This document shows positions 36,445-44,100 of a DNA stretch of 64,000 nucleotides, piece after piece; the stretch's first letter is position 1, and every line of letters begins with the position of its first letter. This DNA comes from Actinomadura kijaniata NBRC 14229. GTDB lineage: Bacteria; Actinomycetota; Actinomycetes; Streptosporangiales; Streptosporangiaceae. The DNA is taken from assembly GCF_001552175.1 (NCBI RefSeq), contig NZ_BCQR01000024.1:28841-92840 (forward strand), written 5' to 3'. The position numbers and the translations under genes were made by a program. The notes under the pieces are model-generated. The model was given only the letters and a program-made list of their open reading frames with translations. It searched no databases and was not told the origin of the DNA.

Positions 36445-37254
36445 TCAGGCGAAGTCGCGGACGTGGTCGGCGGCCCACTCGGCGAACGTCCGGGCGGGCC
36501 GCCCGGTGATCCGCTCGACCTCGGACGACACCGGCTGCGGCCGGTCCACGGCCTCCGCCCAGAACGTCAGCAGCGCGTCCACGACCGGCTCGGGCGCGTA
36601 CGTCATCGCCGCGCGCGCCGCCTCCGGGGACAGCTCCTCGTAGGTCACCGGGCGGCCGATCGCCTCGCCGATGATCCGGGCCTGGTCGGCGAAGGTCAGC
36701 GACTCCGGACCCGACAGCTCCGGCCGCGTGCCCACCAGGTCGTCGCCGGTCAGGGCGCGGGCGGCGACGGCGGCGATGTCGCGCTCGTCGATCGGGACGG
36801 TGTGGGCGCGGGCGTGGGGGCCGCGCACGACGCCGTTCCCGCGGATCTGGTCGGCCCAGCCCAGGGCGTTGGCGGCGAACGCGCCGGGCCGCAGGTGCGT
36901 CCACTCCAGCCCGGTCGCCTCGACCTGGCGTTCCACCGCCAGGTGGTGGTCGCCGATCGGGTTGCCCTCCCCGGCGAGGACGGCCGACGACGACAGCACC
37001 ACGATCCGGCGGACCCCGGCCTGCCGCGCGCGGTCGAGCAGCTCGTCCACGCCGTTCCAGAAGGCGGCGGGGTTGAGCAGGACGCCGGTCGCGCCCTCCA
37101 GCGGCAGGTCGGCGGTGCGGGCGACCTCGGTGCCGTCCGGCAGCGCGGCGGTGGCCGGATCGCGGGACAGCGCCCGCACCTTGTGGCCCGCGTCCAGCAA
37201 CTCGGCGACGACATGGCGGCCGACGTTCCCGGTCGCCCCGGTGATGACGAACAT
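36445..37254 (-). CDS. NmrA-like NAD(P)-binding reductase/regulator
   Basis: ATG 37254 is chosen (AAGGAG seven bases upstream) rather than the longer frame, which would run into the operator. The 269-aa product begins with MFVITGATGNVGRHVVAELL, an NmrA/atypical SDR dinucleotide motif. Other features are LSSSAVLAGEGNPIGDHHLAVE and LRPGAFAANALGWA. The canonical Tyr-x3-Lys of classical SDRs is absent, as in NmrA/azoreductase-like members. Expression is probably controlled by the divergent TetR through the 23-bp inverted repeat between them. Confidence 0.9.
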   Translation of the reverse strand: MFVITGATGNVGRHVVAELLDAGHKVRALSRDPATAALPDGTEVARTADLPLEGATGVLLNPAAFWNGVDELLDRARQAGVRRIVVLSSSAVLAGEGNPIGDHHLAVERQVEATGLEWTHLRPGAFAANALGWADQIRGNGVVRGPHARAHTVPIDERDIAAVAARALTGDDLVGTRPELSGPESLTFADQARIIGEAIGRPVTYEELSPEAARAAMTYAPEPVVDALLTFWAEAVDRPQPVSSEVERITGRPARTFAEWAADHVRDFA

Positions 37255-37281
37255 GCTTCTTCTCCTTCGGTCAGAACGCGT

Positions 37282-37338
37282 CCCAGCTTTCATCCATCCG
37301 GATGAACTTGTCAACCATCCGGATGGATGAAAGCTGGG
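37282..37338. promoter_or_regulatory. 23-bp perfect inverted repeat between SDR and tetR
   Basis: Arms 37282-37304 and 37316-37338 are exact reverse complements over 23 bases, each containing CATCCGGATG. The 11-base spacer AACTTGTCAAC holds outward-facing -35-like hexamers, TTGACA (minus) and TTGTCA (plus). The repeat sits between the divergent start codons (37254 and 37352), so bound repressor would cover both promoters. Confidence 0.85.
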
Positions 37339-37351
37339 TTACACTGGTCCC

Positions 37352-37951
37352 GTGACCGACAGGCCCCGCCGCGCGCCCCGCCCCGACGAGCGCAAGCTCG
37401 ACGCCGAGCGCACCCGCCGCCTGCTGCTGGAGGCCGCCCTGGAGGAGTTCTCCGCCAAGGGCCTGGCGGGCGCGCGCGTGCAGGACATCGCCGACCGCGC
37501 CGGGGTGAACAAGCAGCTGATCAGCTACCACTTCGGCGGCAAGGAGGGCCTGTTCGAGGCGCTCCTGCGGCGCTGGCACGAGGAGGAGGCCGGGTTCAAC
37601 GACCCCGACGTCCCGCTGGACGAACTGGTCGTGCGCTACCTGCACAGCTCGCTGGACGACCCGCGCGGCAGCCGCCTGAACGCCTGGTGTGGCCTCACCG
37701 ACCCCTGCCCCGACCCCGCCGACATCCCCCGCGAGGACCTGTCGGACATGGAACGCCGCCAGGCCGCCGGGCAGATCGCCGCCGACCTGGACCCGGCCGC
37801 CGTCCTGCTGGCGCTGATGGCGATGGTCGCCGCGCCGACCGTGATGCCGGGCGCGGCGGTGCGCGCGTTCGGCATCGACCCGCGGTCACCGGAGTTCCGC
37901 GAGCGCTACGCCGAACAGCTGCGCCGCATCGTCCGCCACCTGGCGGGCTGA
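37352..37951 (+). CDS. TetR family transcriptional regulator
   Basis: This 199-aa protein has an N-terminal HTH RTRRLLLEAALEEFSAKGLAGARVQDIADRAGVNKQLISYHFGGKEGLFEALL and a C-terminal ligand domain. It starts at GTG 37352. The perfect palindrome immediately upstream is the likely binding site, giving autoregulation and control of the divergent NmrA-like gene. It is convergent with the M50 protease gene. Confidence 0.95.
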   Translation: MTDRPRRAPRPDERKLDAERTRRLLLEAALEEFSAKGLAGARVQDIADRAGVNKQLISYHFGGKEGLFEALLRRWHEEEAGFNDPDVPLDELVVRYLHSSLDDPRGSRLNAWCGLTDPCPDPADIPREDLSDMERRQAAGQIAADLDPAAVLLALMAMVAAPTVMPGAAVRAFGIDPRSPEFRERYAEQLRRIVRHLAG

Positions 37952-37969
37952 GCCCGGCCCGCCCCGATC

Positions 37970-38005
37970 CCGGTCAGTGCCCCGGTCAGTACTCCGGTCA
38001 GTCCT
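37970..38005. repeat. three tandem 12-bp repeats (CCGGTCAGTNNN)
   Basis: Units at 37970, 37982 and 37994 share CCGGTCAGT followed by three variable bases. On the minus strand each unit supplies an in-frame TGA, so the M50 gene ends in three successive stops. The repeats lie between convergent genes. Possibly slipped-strand duplication. Confidence 0.7.
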
Positions 38006-38822
38006 GCCAGAACTGGAACAGGGCGTGCCCGGTGCGGATCGGCAGCCCCTCCATGTCGATCGCCATCCTGAACGGGAACTCGCCCAGCCCGATCAGGTCG
38101 GACACCCCGTAGGCCACGTCGAAGAACGCCTGGTTCACCGCCGGGATCAGCCACAGGCACGCCAGCAGCCCGAGGAAGATGTAACCGCCGTACTGGTTGG
38201 CCCGCTCCACGAACGAGCGCGGCAGGAACGGCTCGATGATCCCGAACCCGTCCAGCCCCGGGATCGGCAGCAGGTTCAGGATCGCCGCGGTGACCTGGAG
38301 GAACGCCAGGAACGCCAGCGCCGCCCAGAACACCCCGTGCCCCCGGTCGGCGAAGTTCTTGAAGATCACCGCGAGCATCACCGCGAACAGCACGTTGGCC
38401 AGCGGGCCCGCCGCCGACACCAGGCTGTGCCGCAGCCGCCCGTGGATGGCCGACCGGTCGACCCACACCGCGCCGCCGGGGAAGCCGATCCCGCCGAGCA
38501 GGATGAACAGCACCGGGATGCCGAAACTGAGGATCGGGTCGGCGTACTTCAGCGGGTTCAGCGTCAGGTAGCCGCGGGTGGCCACGTCGCGGTCGCCGGA
38601 CCGGTAGGCCAGGTAGGCGTGCCCGAACTCGTGCACCGCCAGGGTCACGATCCAGCCGAGCACCACGAACCCGAACACCGCGATCCGCGCGGGCCGGTCG
38701 GTGATCGTCCCGTACCGCCAGGCGATCAACCCGCACAGCACGGTGCCCGCCAGCAGCGCCAGGAACACCGGACTCGGCGAGATCCCCTGCGACCGGCCCC
38801 GCATGTGGTGTACCGAGCCCAT
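37998..38822 (-). CDS. site-2 protease family (M50) membrane metalloprotease
   Basis: This 274-aa polytopic protein has the zinc motif HEFGH in IVTLAVHEFGHAYLAYR and the third-ligand motif NLLPIPGLDGFG. About six helices are visible. It belongs to the rhomboid-like compact S2P/FtsH-independent group common in actinobacteria. It likely cleaves membrane-embedded substrates, possibly anti-sigma factors, but no partner is adjacent. It starts at ATG 38822. Confidence 0.92.
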   Translation of the reverse strand: MGSVHHMRGRSQGISPSPVFLALLAGTVLCGLIAWRYGTITDRPARIAVFGFVVLGWIVTLAVHEFGHAYLAYRSGDRDVATRGYLTLNPLKYADPILSFGIPVLFILLGGIGFPGGAVWVDRSAIHGRLRHSLVSAAGPLANVLFAVMLAVIFKNFADRGHGVFWAALAFLAFLQVTAAILNLLPIPGLDGFGIIEPFLPRSFVERANQYGGYIFLGLLACLWLIPAVNQAFFDVAYGVSDLIGLGEFPFRMAIDMEGLPIRTGHALFQFWQD

Positions 38823-38949
38823 GCCTTACCTTCCCCGCGACTGCATCGTGCGGCGCCGTCCCCGGCCGCCCTGGTCGAAACGCTACCGTGGCCGGCGTAT
38901 GCCCGGCGTCAGGGGACGGCGATCACCGGGCGGAGTGACCAGGGCGTGA

Positions 38950-39534
38950 TCAACCCGAGACGATCACGGGCACCACATAGGTGCGCAGGAACGTCCGCAG
39001 CCCGTCGGCGTCCCGGTCCCGGTCCATCACGATCAGCGACGTGATGATCCGGAACAGGAACTCGACCGTCCCCTCCACCTCGATGTCGGCGCGCAGCAGC
39101 CCCCGCCCCTGCGCCAGCGCGAAGTAGGGCCGCACGTGCTCGCAGCACAGGTCGAGGACGTGCTCGGCGGCCCCGGCGACGGCCGCCTGCATGTGCCCGG
39201 CGGCCTCCGGCACCAGGAACCGTGCGACCGTCGGGTCGGACCGCACGAACGTCACCGCGTCCACGCACCCCTCGACGATCGCGTCGGGCACCGACGGCAG
39301 CGCGCGCAGCCGTTCGGTCAGCAGGTCCAGGAACCGGCGCAGGTCGCGCAGCACGACCGCGAGGATCAGCTCCTCCCGGCCGCCGGTGACGGCCCGGTAC
39401 ACCGTGGCCCGCGACAGCCCGGCCGCCGCCGCGACGTCCTCCATGGTCGTCTTGGCCACGCCGAAGCGCCCGAAACACTCCTGCGCCGCGTCGATGATCC
39501 GTTCCCGGGTGGCGTCGGCGGTGGTGGGGGGCAT
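38950..39534 (-). CDS. TetR family transcriptional regulator
   Basis: This 194-aa protein starts at ATG 39534. HTH region: ATRERIIDAAQECFGRFGVAKTTMEDVAAAAGLSRATVYRAVTGGREELILAVV. The C-terminal part carries the FLFRIITSLIVM helix seen in some cytochrome- or lipid-linked TetR proteins. It sits between the M50 gene and a DUF3224 gene on the same strand. No clear palindrome was found in the 29-base gap upstream, so the operator and ligand are unknown. Confidence 0.93.
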   Translation of the reverse strand: MPPTTADATRERIIDAAQECFGRFGVAKTTMEDVAAAAGLSRATVYRAVTGGREELILAVVLRDLRRFLDLLTERLRALPSVPDAIVEGCVDAVTFVRSDPTVARFLVPEAAGHMQAAVAGAAEHVLDLCCEHVRPYFALAQGRGLLRADIEVEGTVEFLFRIITSLIVMDRDRDADGLRTFLRTYVVPVIVSG

Positions 39535-39563
39535 GCGGGAAAGGGTACTCAGTGCCGGAACGG

Positions 39564-39980
39564 TCAGCCCAGCGTGTAGTCCAGCGCCCAGGAGTGGCCG
39601 CCGTCCGGCGCGACGCTGATCGTCCCGTTGCCCCGGATGCCCGTCAGCTCGCCGGTGCCGGAGTTCGGCACGATGATCCACCGCAGCCACTGCGTCGCCT
39701 CGGTGCCGTCCTCGCTGCCCGCGCTGTGCTGGAGCACGAACGTCCCCTCCCGGCCGTGCAGGATGCCCTCCACGCTCTCCAGCCCCACGTAGGCCGCGGG
39801 CCCGGCGGCCGTCTCCACCGTGAGCAGTTCGGCGCTGCTGGTGCCGACCAGGTCGCCGTGGAACGTCTTGCGCACCAGCACGCGCGTCAGCTTCGTCCCC
39901 TCGCGTTCGTCGAAGGGCTTGTCGGCTTCCCAGGCGTCGATGTCGAAGGTGCCTCCAGCGTGAGCGCTCATGCCCGACAT
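39564..39980 (-). CDS. DUF3224 domain protein
   Basis: This 138-aa beta-barrel-like protein has family features FDIDAWEADKPFDE, LTRVLVRKTFHGDLVGTSSAELL and GSGTGEL-type SGTGELTGIRGNGTI near the C-terminus. DUF3224 proteins resemble allene-oxide-cyclase/lipocalin-like folds of unknown function. The start may be ATG 39980 or ATG 39971; neither has a good ribosome-binding site. The TetR gene follows 29 bases downstream and may control it. Confidence 0.88.
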   Translation of the reverse strand: MSGMSAHAGGTFDIDAWEADKPFDEREGTKLTRVLVRKTFHGDLVGTSSAELLTVETAAGPAAYVGLESVEGILHGREGTFVLQHSAGSEDGTEATQWLRWIIVPNSGTGELTGIRGNGTISVAPDGGHSWALDYTLG

Positions 39981-40013
39981 GATGCCCGCGCCGCACGGCT
40001 TGGAACAGGACCC

Positions 40014-40706
40014 CTAGAACAGCGTGCCCTCGTGCTCGATGCCGCGCAGCGCGTCGTAGTCCAGCGTCACGCAGTCGATGCCCCGGTCGGTGGCCAGCAC
40101 CCGCGCCTGCGGCTTGATCTCCTGCGCGGCGAACACCCCGCGCACCGGCGCCAGGTGCGGGTCCCGGTTGAGCAGCTCCAGGTACCGGGTGAGCTGCTCG
40201 ACCCCGTCGATCTCCCCGCGCCGCTTGATCTCCACGGCGACGGTGCCCTGCCGGTGGTCCCGGCACAGGATGTCCACCGGGCCGATCGCGGTGGGGTACT
40301 CGCGGCGGATCAGCGTCCACCCCTCGCCGAGCGTGGTGATGTGCTCGGCCAGCAGCTCCTGCAGGTGCGCCTCCACCCCGTCCTTGATCAGTCCGGGATC
40401 CACGCCCAGCTCGTGCCGCGAGTCGTGCTGGATCTCGTGGATGGTGAGGATGAGCCGCTCGCCCGACTTGCCGTGGGTGACCGTCCAGCGCGCGATGGCG
40501 CCGTTCTCCTCCGGGTTCTCCTCCAGCGGCTCCTCCCGCAGCGTGCAGGGCGGGTTCATCCAGTTCAACGGCTTGTAGGCGCGGTCGTCGGCATGGATGC
40601 TCACGCTTCCGTCCGCCTTGATCAGGATGAGGCGGAGGGCCAGCGGGAGGTGGGCGGTGAGCTTGCCGGCATAGTCGACGCTGCAGCGGGCGATAACGAG
40701 ACGCAC
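40014..40706 (-). CDS. nucS: mismatch-specific endonuclease NucS (EndoMS)
   Basis: This 230-aa protein starts at GTG 40706 ([21 protein letters not shown]), the normal NucS N-terminus. The RecB-like PD-(D/E)xK core is visible as GPVDILCRD and [22 protein letters not shown]. It provides the non-canonical mismatch repair of actinobacteria, cutting both strands at mismatches. The C-terminus ends in GTLF, which may be the beta-clamp contact (inference). The adjacent SCO5389-like gene is the usual Streptomyces neighbour. Confidence 0.97.
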   Translation of the reverse strand: MRLVIARCSVDYAGKLTAHLPLALRLILIKADGSVSIHADDRAYKPLNWMNPPCTLREEPLEENPEENGAIARWTVTHGKSGERLILTIHEIQHDSRHELGVDPGLIKDGVEAHLQELLAEHITTLGEGWTLIRREYPTAIGPVDILCRDHRQGTVAVEIKRRGEIDGVEQLTRYLELLNRDPHLAPVRGVFAAQEIKPQARVLATDRGIDCVTLDYDALRGIEHEGTLF

Positions 40707-40766
40707 GGTCGGCCAGCATAGTGAGGGTCGAAAGCGCTTGCGCCCGTCCCGGCTGAGGCCGACAGA

Positions 40767-41261
40767 ATGAGTTTTGTGAGCGATCTTCAAATTCGATGGG
40801 CGACGCCGGCCGACGACGCGGCGTTGGCCGAGCTCGACGCGCGGACCTGGTCGACGGTGAGCGCGGTCGCGCCCCGCCCCGAACCGGGGGAGCCCTTCTT
40901 CGGCGGGAAGACCCCGCCGGAGTCGATCCTCGTCGCCGAGCGCGACGGGAAGGTCGTCGGCTACGCCAAGCTCGCCGCGCCCTACCCGTTCCCCTCCGGC
41001 GCGCATGTGCGGTCGATCCACGGGCTGGCCGTCGACCCCGGCGAGCGAGGGCGGGGGATCGGCCGGGCGCTGATGGAGGCCGCGTGCGACCGGGCCCGCG
41101 AGCAGGGGGCGCGGCGCATCACGCTGCGGGTGCTGGGCGGCAACGACCCGGCGCGGCGGCTCTACGAGTCGCTGGGGTTCAACGTCGAAGGCGTGCTCCC
41201 CGGAGAGTTCTTCCTCGACGGGCGGTACGCGGACGACGTGTTGATGGGCAAGCCGCTCTGA
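40767..41261 (+). CDS. GNAT family N-acetyltransferase
   Basis: This 164-aa protein has the acetyl-CoA-binding motif [25 protein letters not shown], beta-strand IHGLAV and the C-terminal [12 protein letters not shown] typical of RimI-like GNATs. Substrate unknown. It is divergent from nucS with a 60-base gap. Confidence 0.93.
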   Translation: MSFVSDLQIRWATPADDAALAELDARTWSTVSAVAPRPEPGEPFFGGKTPPESILVAERDGKVVGYAKLAAPYPFPSGAHVRSIHGLAVDPGERGRGIGRALMEAACDRAREQGARRITLRVLGGNDPARRLYESLGFNVEGVLPGEFFLDGRYADDVLMGKPL

Positions 41262-41366
41262 CGTTCGCGCTCTGGCGTCCCCGGGCGGCGCACGGCCGGG
41301 GCGCACCCTGGCCGTACACCGCCTTACCAGGCGACTTACGGGCTTAGACGGTGGAACGGGCGCCCG

Positions 41367-41425
41367 GATAGGACGTCGTCCCCATGTGGGGCGGGGGGCC
41401 TTAGGACCAACCTTGAGGGTGTCGG
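41367..41425 (+). promoter_or_regulatory. 59-bp conserved upstream element, copy B
   Basis: It is 47/59 identical, ungapped, to the minus-strand element at 30983-31041. The longest exact match is 17 bases, centred on CCCCATGTGGG, which in this copy extends to a CCCCA-TG-TGGGG palindrome. It ends 32 bases before the ATG of the 57-aa basic protein. Further CTTA-containing motifs lie upstream at 41322-41346. Confidence 0.7.
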
Positions 41426-41457
41426 GCCGGAACGGGCCGACGAACCAGGGAGGGGCC

Positions 41458-41631
41458 ATGTTCCACAACGACATCATGTACGCGGTGATGCGGGAGCGCG
41501 CGCGGGAACTGCGCGAGGAGGCCGCGACCCGTGCGGAGGCGCGGGGCGCGCGCCGGGCCCGGAGGCGCCGGACCGAGCTGGAGGAGCAGACCTCCTACCG
41601 CCGTCCGGTCCGCCGCTACCGCCCGGCGTAA
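41458..41631 (+). CDS. 57-aa Arg-rich basic protein
   Basis: ATG 41458 follows AGGGAGGGG closely. The product begins [27 protein letters not shown] and becomes strongly basic (RRARRRR, then [10 protein letters not shown]). It is predicted to be one long helix plus a disordered tail. The segment [11 protein letters not shown] matches KDRAKALRAEA in the 35-aa protein at 30834, and their upstream regions match too. Short proteins of this look occur in other actinomycetes, but I know of no assigned function. Confidence 0.7.
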   Translation: MFHNDIMYAVMRERARELREEAATRAEARGARRARRRRTELEEQTSYRRPVRRYRPA

Positions 41632-41644
41632 GGCCGGCGCGGGG

Positions 41645-41692
41645 CCCGGCTCAGGACCCGGCTCAGGACCCGGCTCAGGGCCCGGCCCAGAG
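41645..41692. repeat. four tandem 12-bp repeats (CCCGGCTCAGGA)
   Basis: Units at 41645, 41657, 41669 and 41681; the first two are identical, the third differs by one base, and the fourth is degenerate. They start 14 bases after the stop of the small basic protein gene. Cause and role unknown; possibly replication slippage. Confidence 0.75.
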
Positions 41693-41799
41693 AGCGCATG
41701 ACCGGATCGACCGTGTCGGTCAAGTCTGGAATTCGATCGCCGTCAAGATTAGCGTCACGGGCATTGGGCGACATCACCGCCGGCGGAAGGAGCCCCGCG

Positions 41800-42186
41800 A
41801 TGTCCCTTGACGTGTCCCCCGAACTCCTCGAACAGGCCCGCAAGGGCGAGGTCGGCGACGCGGCCTTCGTCGAATGCGTACGCACGTCGCTGCCGTACGC
41901 CTGGGAAATGATCAGCGGTCTGGTGGCGAAGCTGCAGGTGGACGGCGGCGAGTTCGCCGACAACCAGGTCCCGCCGCCGGACGAGCGGGCGCGCGGCCAG
42001 TTGCTGCGGGTGCTGGCCAGCGACGCCATGCGGGGTGCGCTGGAACGGCACTTCGGAATGAAGCTGGCGTTCCAGAACTGTCACCGGGTGGCGGTCTTCC
42101 CGACCGGGGACTCGGCGGCGTACCGGACGTTCGTCACCGCCCGCGAACAGATCCTCAACCAGTCCCCGGAGCTGAGGGACTGCTGA
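41800..42186 (+). CDS. SCO5389-family conserved actinobacterial protein
   Basis: ATG 41800 with GGAAGGAG seven bases upstream; the open frame to 41698 is non-coding. The 128-aa product begins MSLDVSPELLEQARKGEVGD and contains LPYAWEMISGLVAKLQ, DNQVPPPDERARGQLLRVLAS and LNQSPELRDC, matching what I recall of the Streptomyces SCO5389 family, which also neighbours nucS. Function is unknown; the stretch is predicted helical and cytoplasmic. Confidence 0.9.
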   Translation: MSLDVSPELLEQARKGEVGDAAFVECVRTSLPYAWEMISGLVAKLQVDGGEFADNQVPPPDERARGQLLRVLASDAMRGALERHFGMKLAFQNCHRVAVFPTGDSAAYRTFVTAREQILNQSPELRDC

Positions 42187-42199
42187 TCGGGCAGGAAGC

Positions 42200-42233
42200 G
42201 GCCCCGGTCCCGAACGCGTTCGGGACCGGGGCC
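42200..42233. terminator. 34-bp perfect palindrome, bidirectional terminator
   Basis: The whole segment is self-complementary (15-bp stem plus CGCG loop). It lies 14 bases after the SCO5389-like stop and 33 bases before the stop of the convergent cyclase-like gene. Confidence 0.85.
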
Positions 42234-42266
42234 TCGGCACGGTCGGCGCCGCGTGCGGCGACGGCC

Positions 42267-43055
42267 CTACGCGCCGACCTGTGAGGTGGGCGCCACCTTC
42301 AGCGACAGCGCCCGGTCGCGGCGCGAGGGGTTCCTGTCCGGGGCGGAAGACGACCCTGACCGTTCGGTGACGGACGGCCGCTCCTCCGGCGGCGCCGCCA
42401 TCGGGGGCCGTCCCTCGTAGTAGGGGACGGTCTCGCCGTAGGCGAGTTGCAGGACCTTCTCGTCCATCGGGCCGAAGCGCTCCAGGTGCCGCGAGCCGTG
42501 CCGGCGCAGCGTGGCGTGCACCTGGGCCTCGATGCCGGTGCGCTCCGGCGTGACCTCCTCCACCAGGGCGAACGCCAGGTTGACGCAGTGGCCGGTCAGC
42601 TCCTCGGTGCGTCGCCGCCCGTCCGACCTCGGCACGGCCACGGCGGTGCCGTCGGTGATGGCGCTGGACACCGAGAACTGGAGGGCGGAGCTGGCCCACA
42701 CGTGCTCGCGCCGGGCGCGGGCCGCGTGCATGGTGAGGCGCAGGCGGGCGGCGCACGCGGGCTGGATCTCGTCGTGGACGACGGCGTGCACGGCCTGCGC
42801 GGTCTCCAGCGCCCTCTCGGCGCGCCCGGCCGGGTCGCCCCGGTAGGCCGCCAGCAGCGCGTCGCCCTGCCAGGAGTAGATGTCGCCGTCGCGGAGCCTC
42901 ACCTGCGCCTCGGCCTTCTCCCAGAAGGTGTCGACCAGGGCGGCGGCGGCCGCGGGGTCCGGGCCGAGGGCCCGGACGATGTGGCTCCAGCCGTTGATGT
43001 CGATCACCAGGAAGGTCGCCTCCAGGCGCTCCCAGCCCGCGGGGATGTGCGTCAT
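42267..43055 (-). CDS. divergent class III nucleotidyl cyclase-like protein
   Basis: This 262-aa protein starts at ATG 43055, overlapping the upstream stop (ATGA). It has the cyclase metal motif TFLVIDINGWS (Asp19, as FxDIxG) and the second metal Asp in SWQGDALLAAY (Asp65). The substrate-selecting Lys that should precede the GD motif is Ser61. The conserved VNxAxR reads VNLAFAL, so the transition-state Arg is missing. The C-terminal ~50 residues are low-complexity. It may be an inactive nucleotide sensor or an enzyme with altered specificity. It sits in a set with a membrane protein and a Crp regulator. Confidence 0.75.
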   Translation of the reverse strand: MTHIPAGWERLEATFLVIDINGWSHIVRALGPDPAAAAALVDTFWEKAEAQVRLRDGDIYSWQGDALLAAYRGDPAGRAERALETAQAVHAVVHDEIQPACAARLRLTMHAARARREHVWASSALQFSVSSAITDGTAVAVPRSDGRRRTEELTGHCVNLAFALVEEVTPERTGIEAQVHATLRRHGSRHLERFGPMDEKVLQLAYGETVPYYEGRPPMAAPPEERPSVTERSGSSSAPDRNPSRRDRALSLKVAPTSQVGA

Positions 43056-43288
43056 GACCTGGCCTCCGGGTCGTGCGGCGCCGCCGGCGGCGGCCGGTCG
43101 GCCTGGTTCTCCCGGTCGGCGACCAGGCTCAGGGTGACGCCGAGACCGATCAGCGCGATCCCGGTCAGGGCCAGGGCGACCAGCCGGACCCGGGACAGTT
43201 GCGGAACGGTCAGCCGGTCGCCGATCTGCAGACCGCCGCCGACCAGGGCGATCAGCAGGAAGATTGCTCCCACGACCTCTAGTGTCAT
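43052..43288 (-). CDS. two-helix membrane protein
   Basis: This 78-aa protein starts at ATG 43288 with GGGGTG six bases upstream; GTG 43297 is also in frame. It has two hydrophobic helices (VVGAIFLLIALVGGGLQIG and LVALALTGIALIGLGVTLSLV) separated by a short basic loop, and an acidic/Pro-rich cytoplasmic tail. It overlaps the cyclase-like gene by four bases, so it may recruit that protein to the membrane. No family recognised. Confidence 0.7.
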   Translation of the reverse strand: MTLEVVGAIFLLIALVGGGLQIGDRLTVPQLSRVRLVALALTGIALIGLGVTLSLVADRENQADRPPPAAPHDPEARS

Positions 43289-43349
43289 CGCTCGCACCCC
43301 AGGAGTTGAACTTCTCTATACCTAGAAGATAGATGATCCATACTCCATG

Positions 43350-43365
43350 TGTGAAGGCTTCCACA
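43350..43365. promoter_or_regulatory. CRP/FNR-like operator
   Basis: The sequence TGTGAAGGCTTCCACA fits TGTGA-N6-TCACA with one mismatch and is itself a near-perfect palindrome (TGTGGAAGCC on the other strand). It lies between the crp stop and the start of the two-helix membrane protein, 62 bases upstream of that start. It is probably bound by the adjacent Crp/Fnr protein. Confidence 0.65.
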
Positions 43366-43386
43366 TAAAAGCGTGGGGACTTTCTC

Positions 43387-44076
43387 TCAGGAGGTGGGGA
43401 GCAGAGCCCGCAGCCCCTCGACGTCCAGCAGGAGGAGGCGGTTCCGCTTGCTGGCGACCAGCCCCTCGTTGCGCAACCTGGTCCAGGTCGCCGAGACCGA
43501 CTCGCGGGAGACCCCCAGCAGGTTGGCCAGCTCCTCCTGACGGCGCGGGTAGGGGAACCAGACGCCCTCGCTGCCCTCCCGGCCGACCCGGTCGGCCAGC
43601 ATCACCAGGATCTCGGGGACCTGCACGGAGATCTTGTGCTGCTTGAGGCGGACGAAGTCCGACCCCTCCTGCAGCCGCTCCACCAGCACCTCCAGCAGCG
43701 CCCACTGGGCGCCGGGGTTCTCCAGCAGGTAGCGCTTGAAGTCGGCGGCGTCGATCTCCAGCACCTCCACCTCGTCCAGCGCGCGGACCGTCGCCGACCG
43801 GGGGCCGCCGGAGATCGCCGCCAGCTCGCCGATGATGTCGCCGTCGCCGCGGAAGCCGAGCAGGTTGCCCGACTCGCTGGGGGGCGCGTCGGGCTCCAGC
43901 TCCGGCTCGGAGATCACCGCCGCCCAGCCGCGCAGCAGGATCAGCGCCGAGTGGGACCGGCTGCGCTGCCGAATGATCTTGTCGCCCGCCGGGAGGATGT
44001 CGCGGACCGCGTACTTGCGGAGGGCCTCGCGCTCCCGCTCGCCGAGCTTGCCCCAGTAGGAATTCGATCTGGTCAC
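43387..44076 (-). CDS. Crp/Fnr family transcriptional regulator
   Basis: This protein of about 229 aa has an N-terminal cyclic-nucleotide-binding domain. The phosphate-binding cassette GDIIGELAAISGGPRSATV is well conserved, suggesting real nucleotide binding. The C-terminal winged HTH (RRQEELANLLGVSRESVSATWTRLRNEGLV) is present, and no Fe-S Cys cluster is seen. The start is uncertain: GTG 44076 is listed because GTG 44100 lies in a GTGT-N8-ACAC repeat and directly abuts the preceding stop. It is followed by the membrane/cyclase-like pair, with a CRP-like site between. Confidence 0.92.
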   Translation of the reverse strand: MTRSNSYWGKLGEREREALRKYAVRDILPAGDKIIRQRSRSHSALILLRGWAAVISEPELEPDAPPSESGNLLGFRGDGDIIGELAAISGGPRSATVRALDEVEVLEIDAADFKRYLLENPGAQWALLEVLVERLQEGSDFVRLKQHKISVQVPEILVMLADRVGREGSEGVWFPYPRRQEELANLLGVSRESVSATWTRLRNEGLVASKRNRLLLLDVEGLRALLPTS

Positions 44077-44100
44077 ATCCGGGAGTGTAGCTTTCCACAC

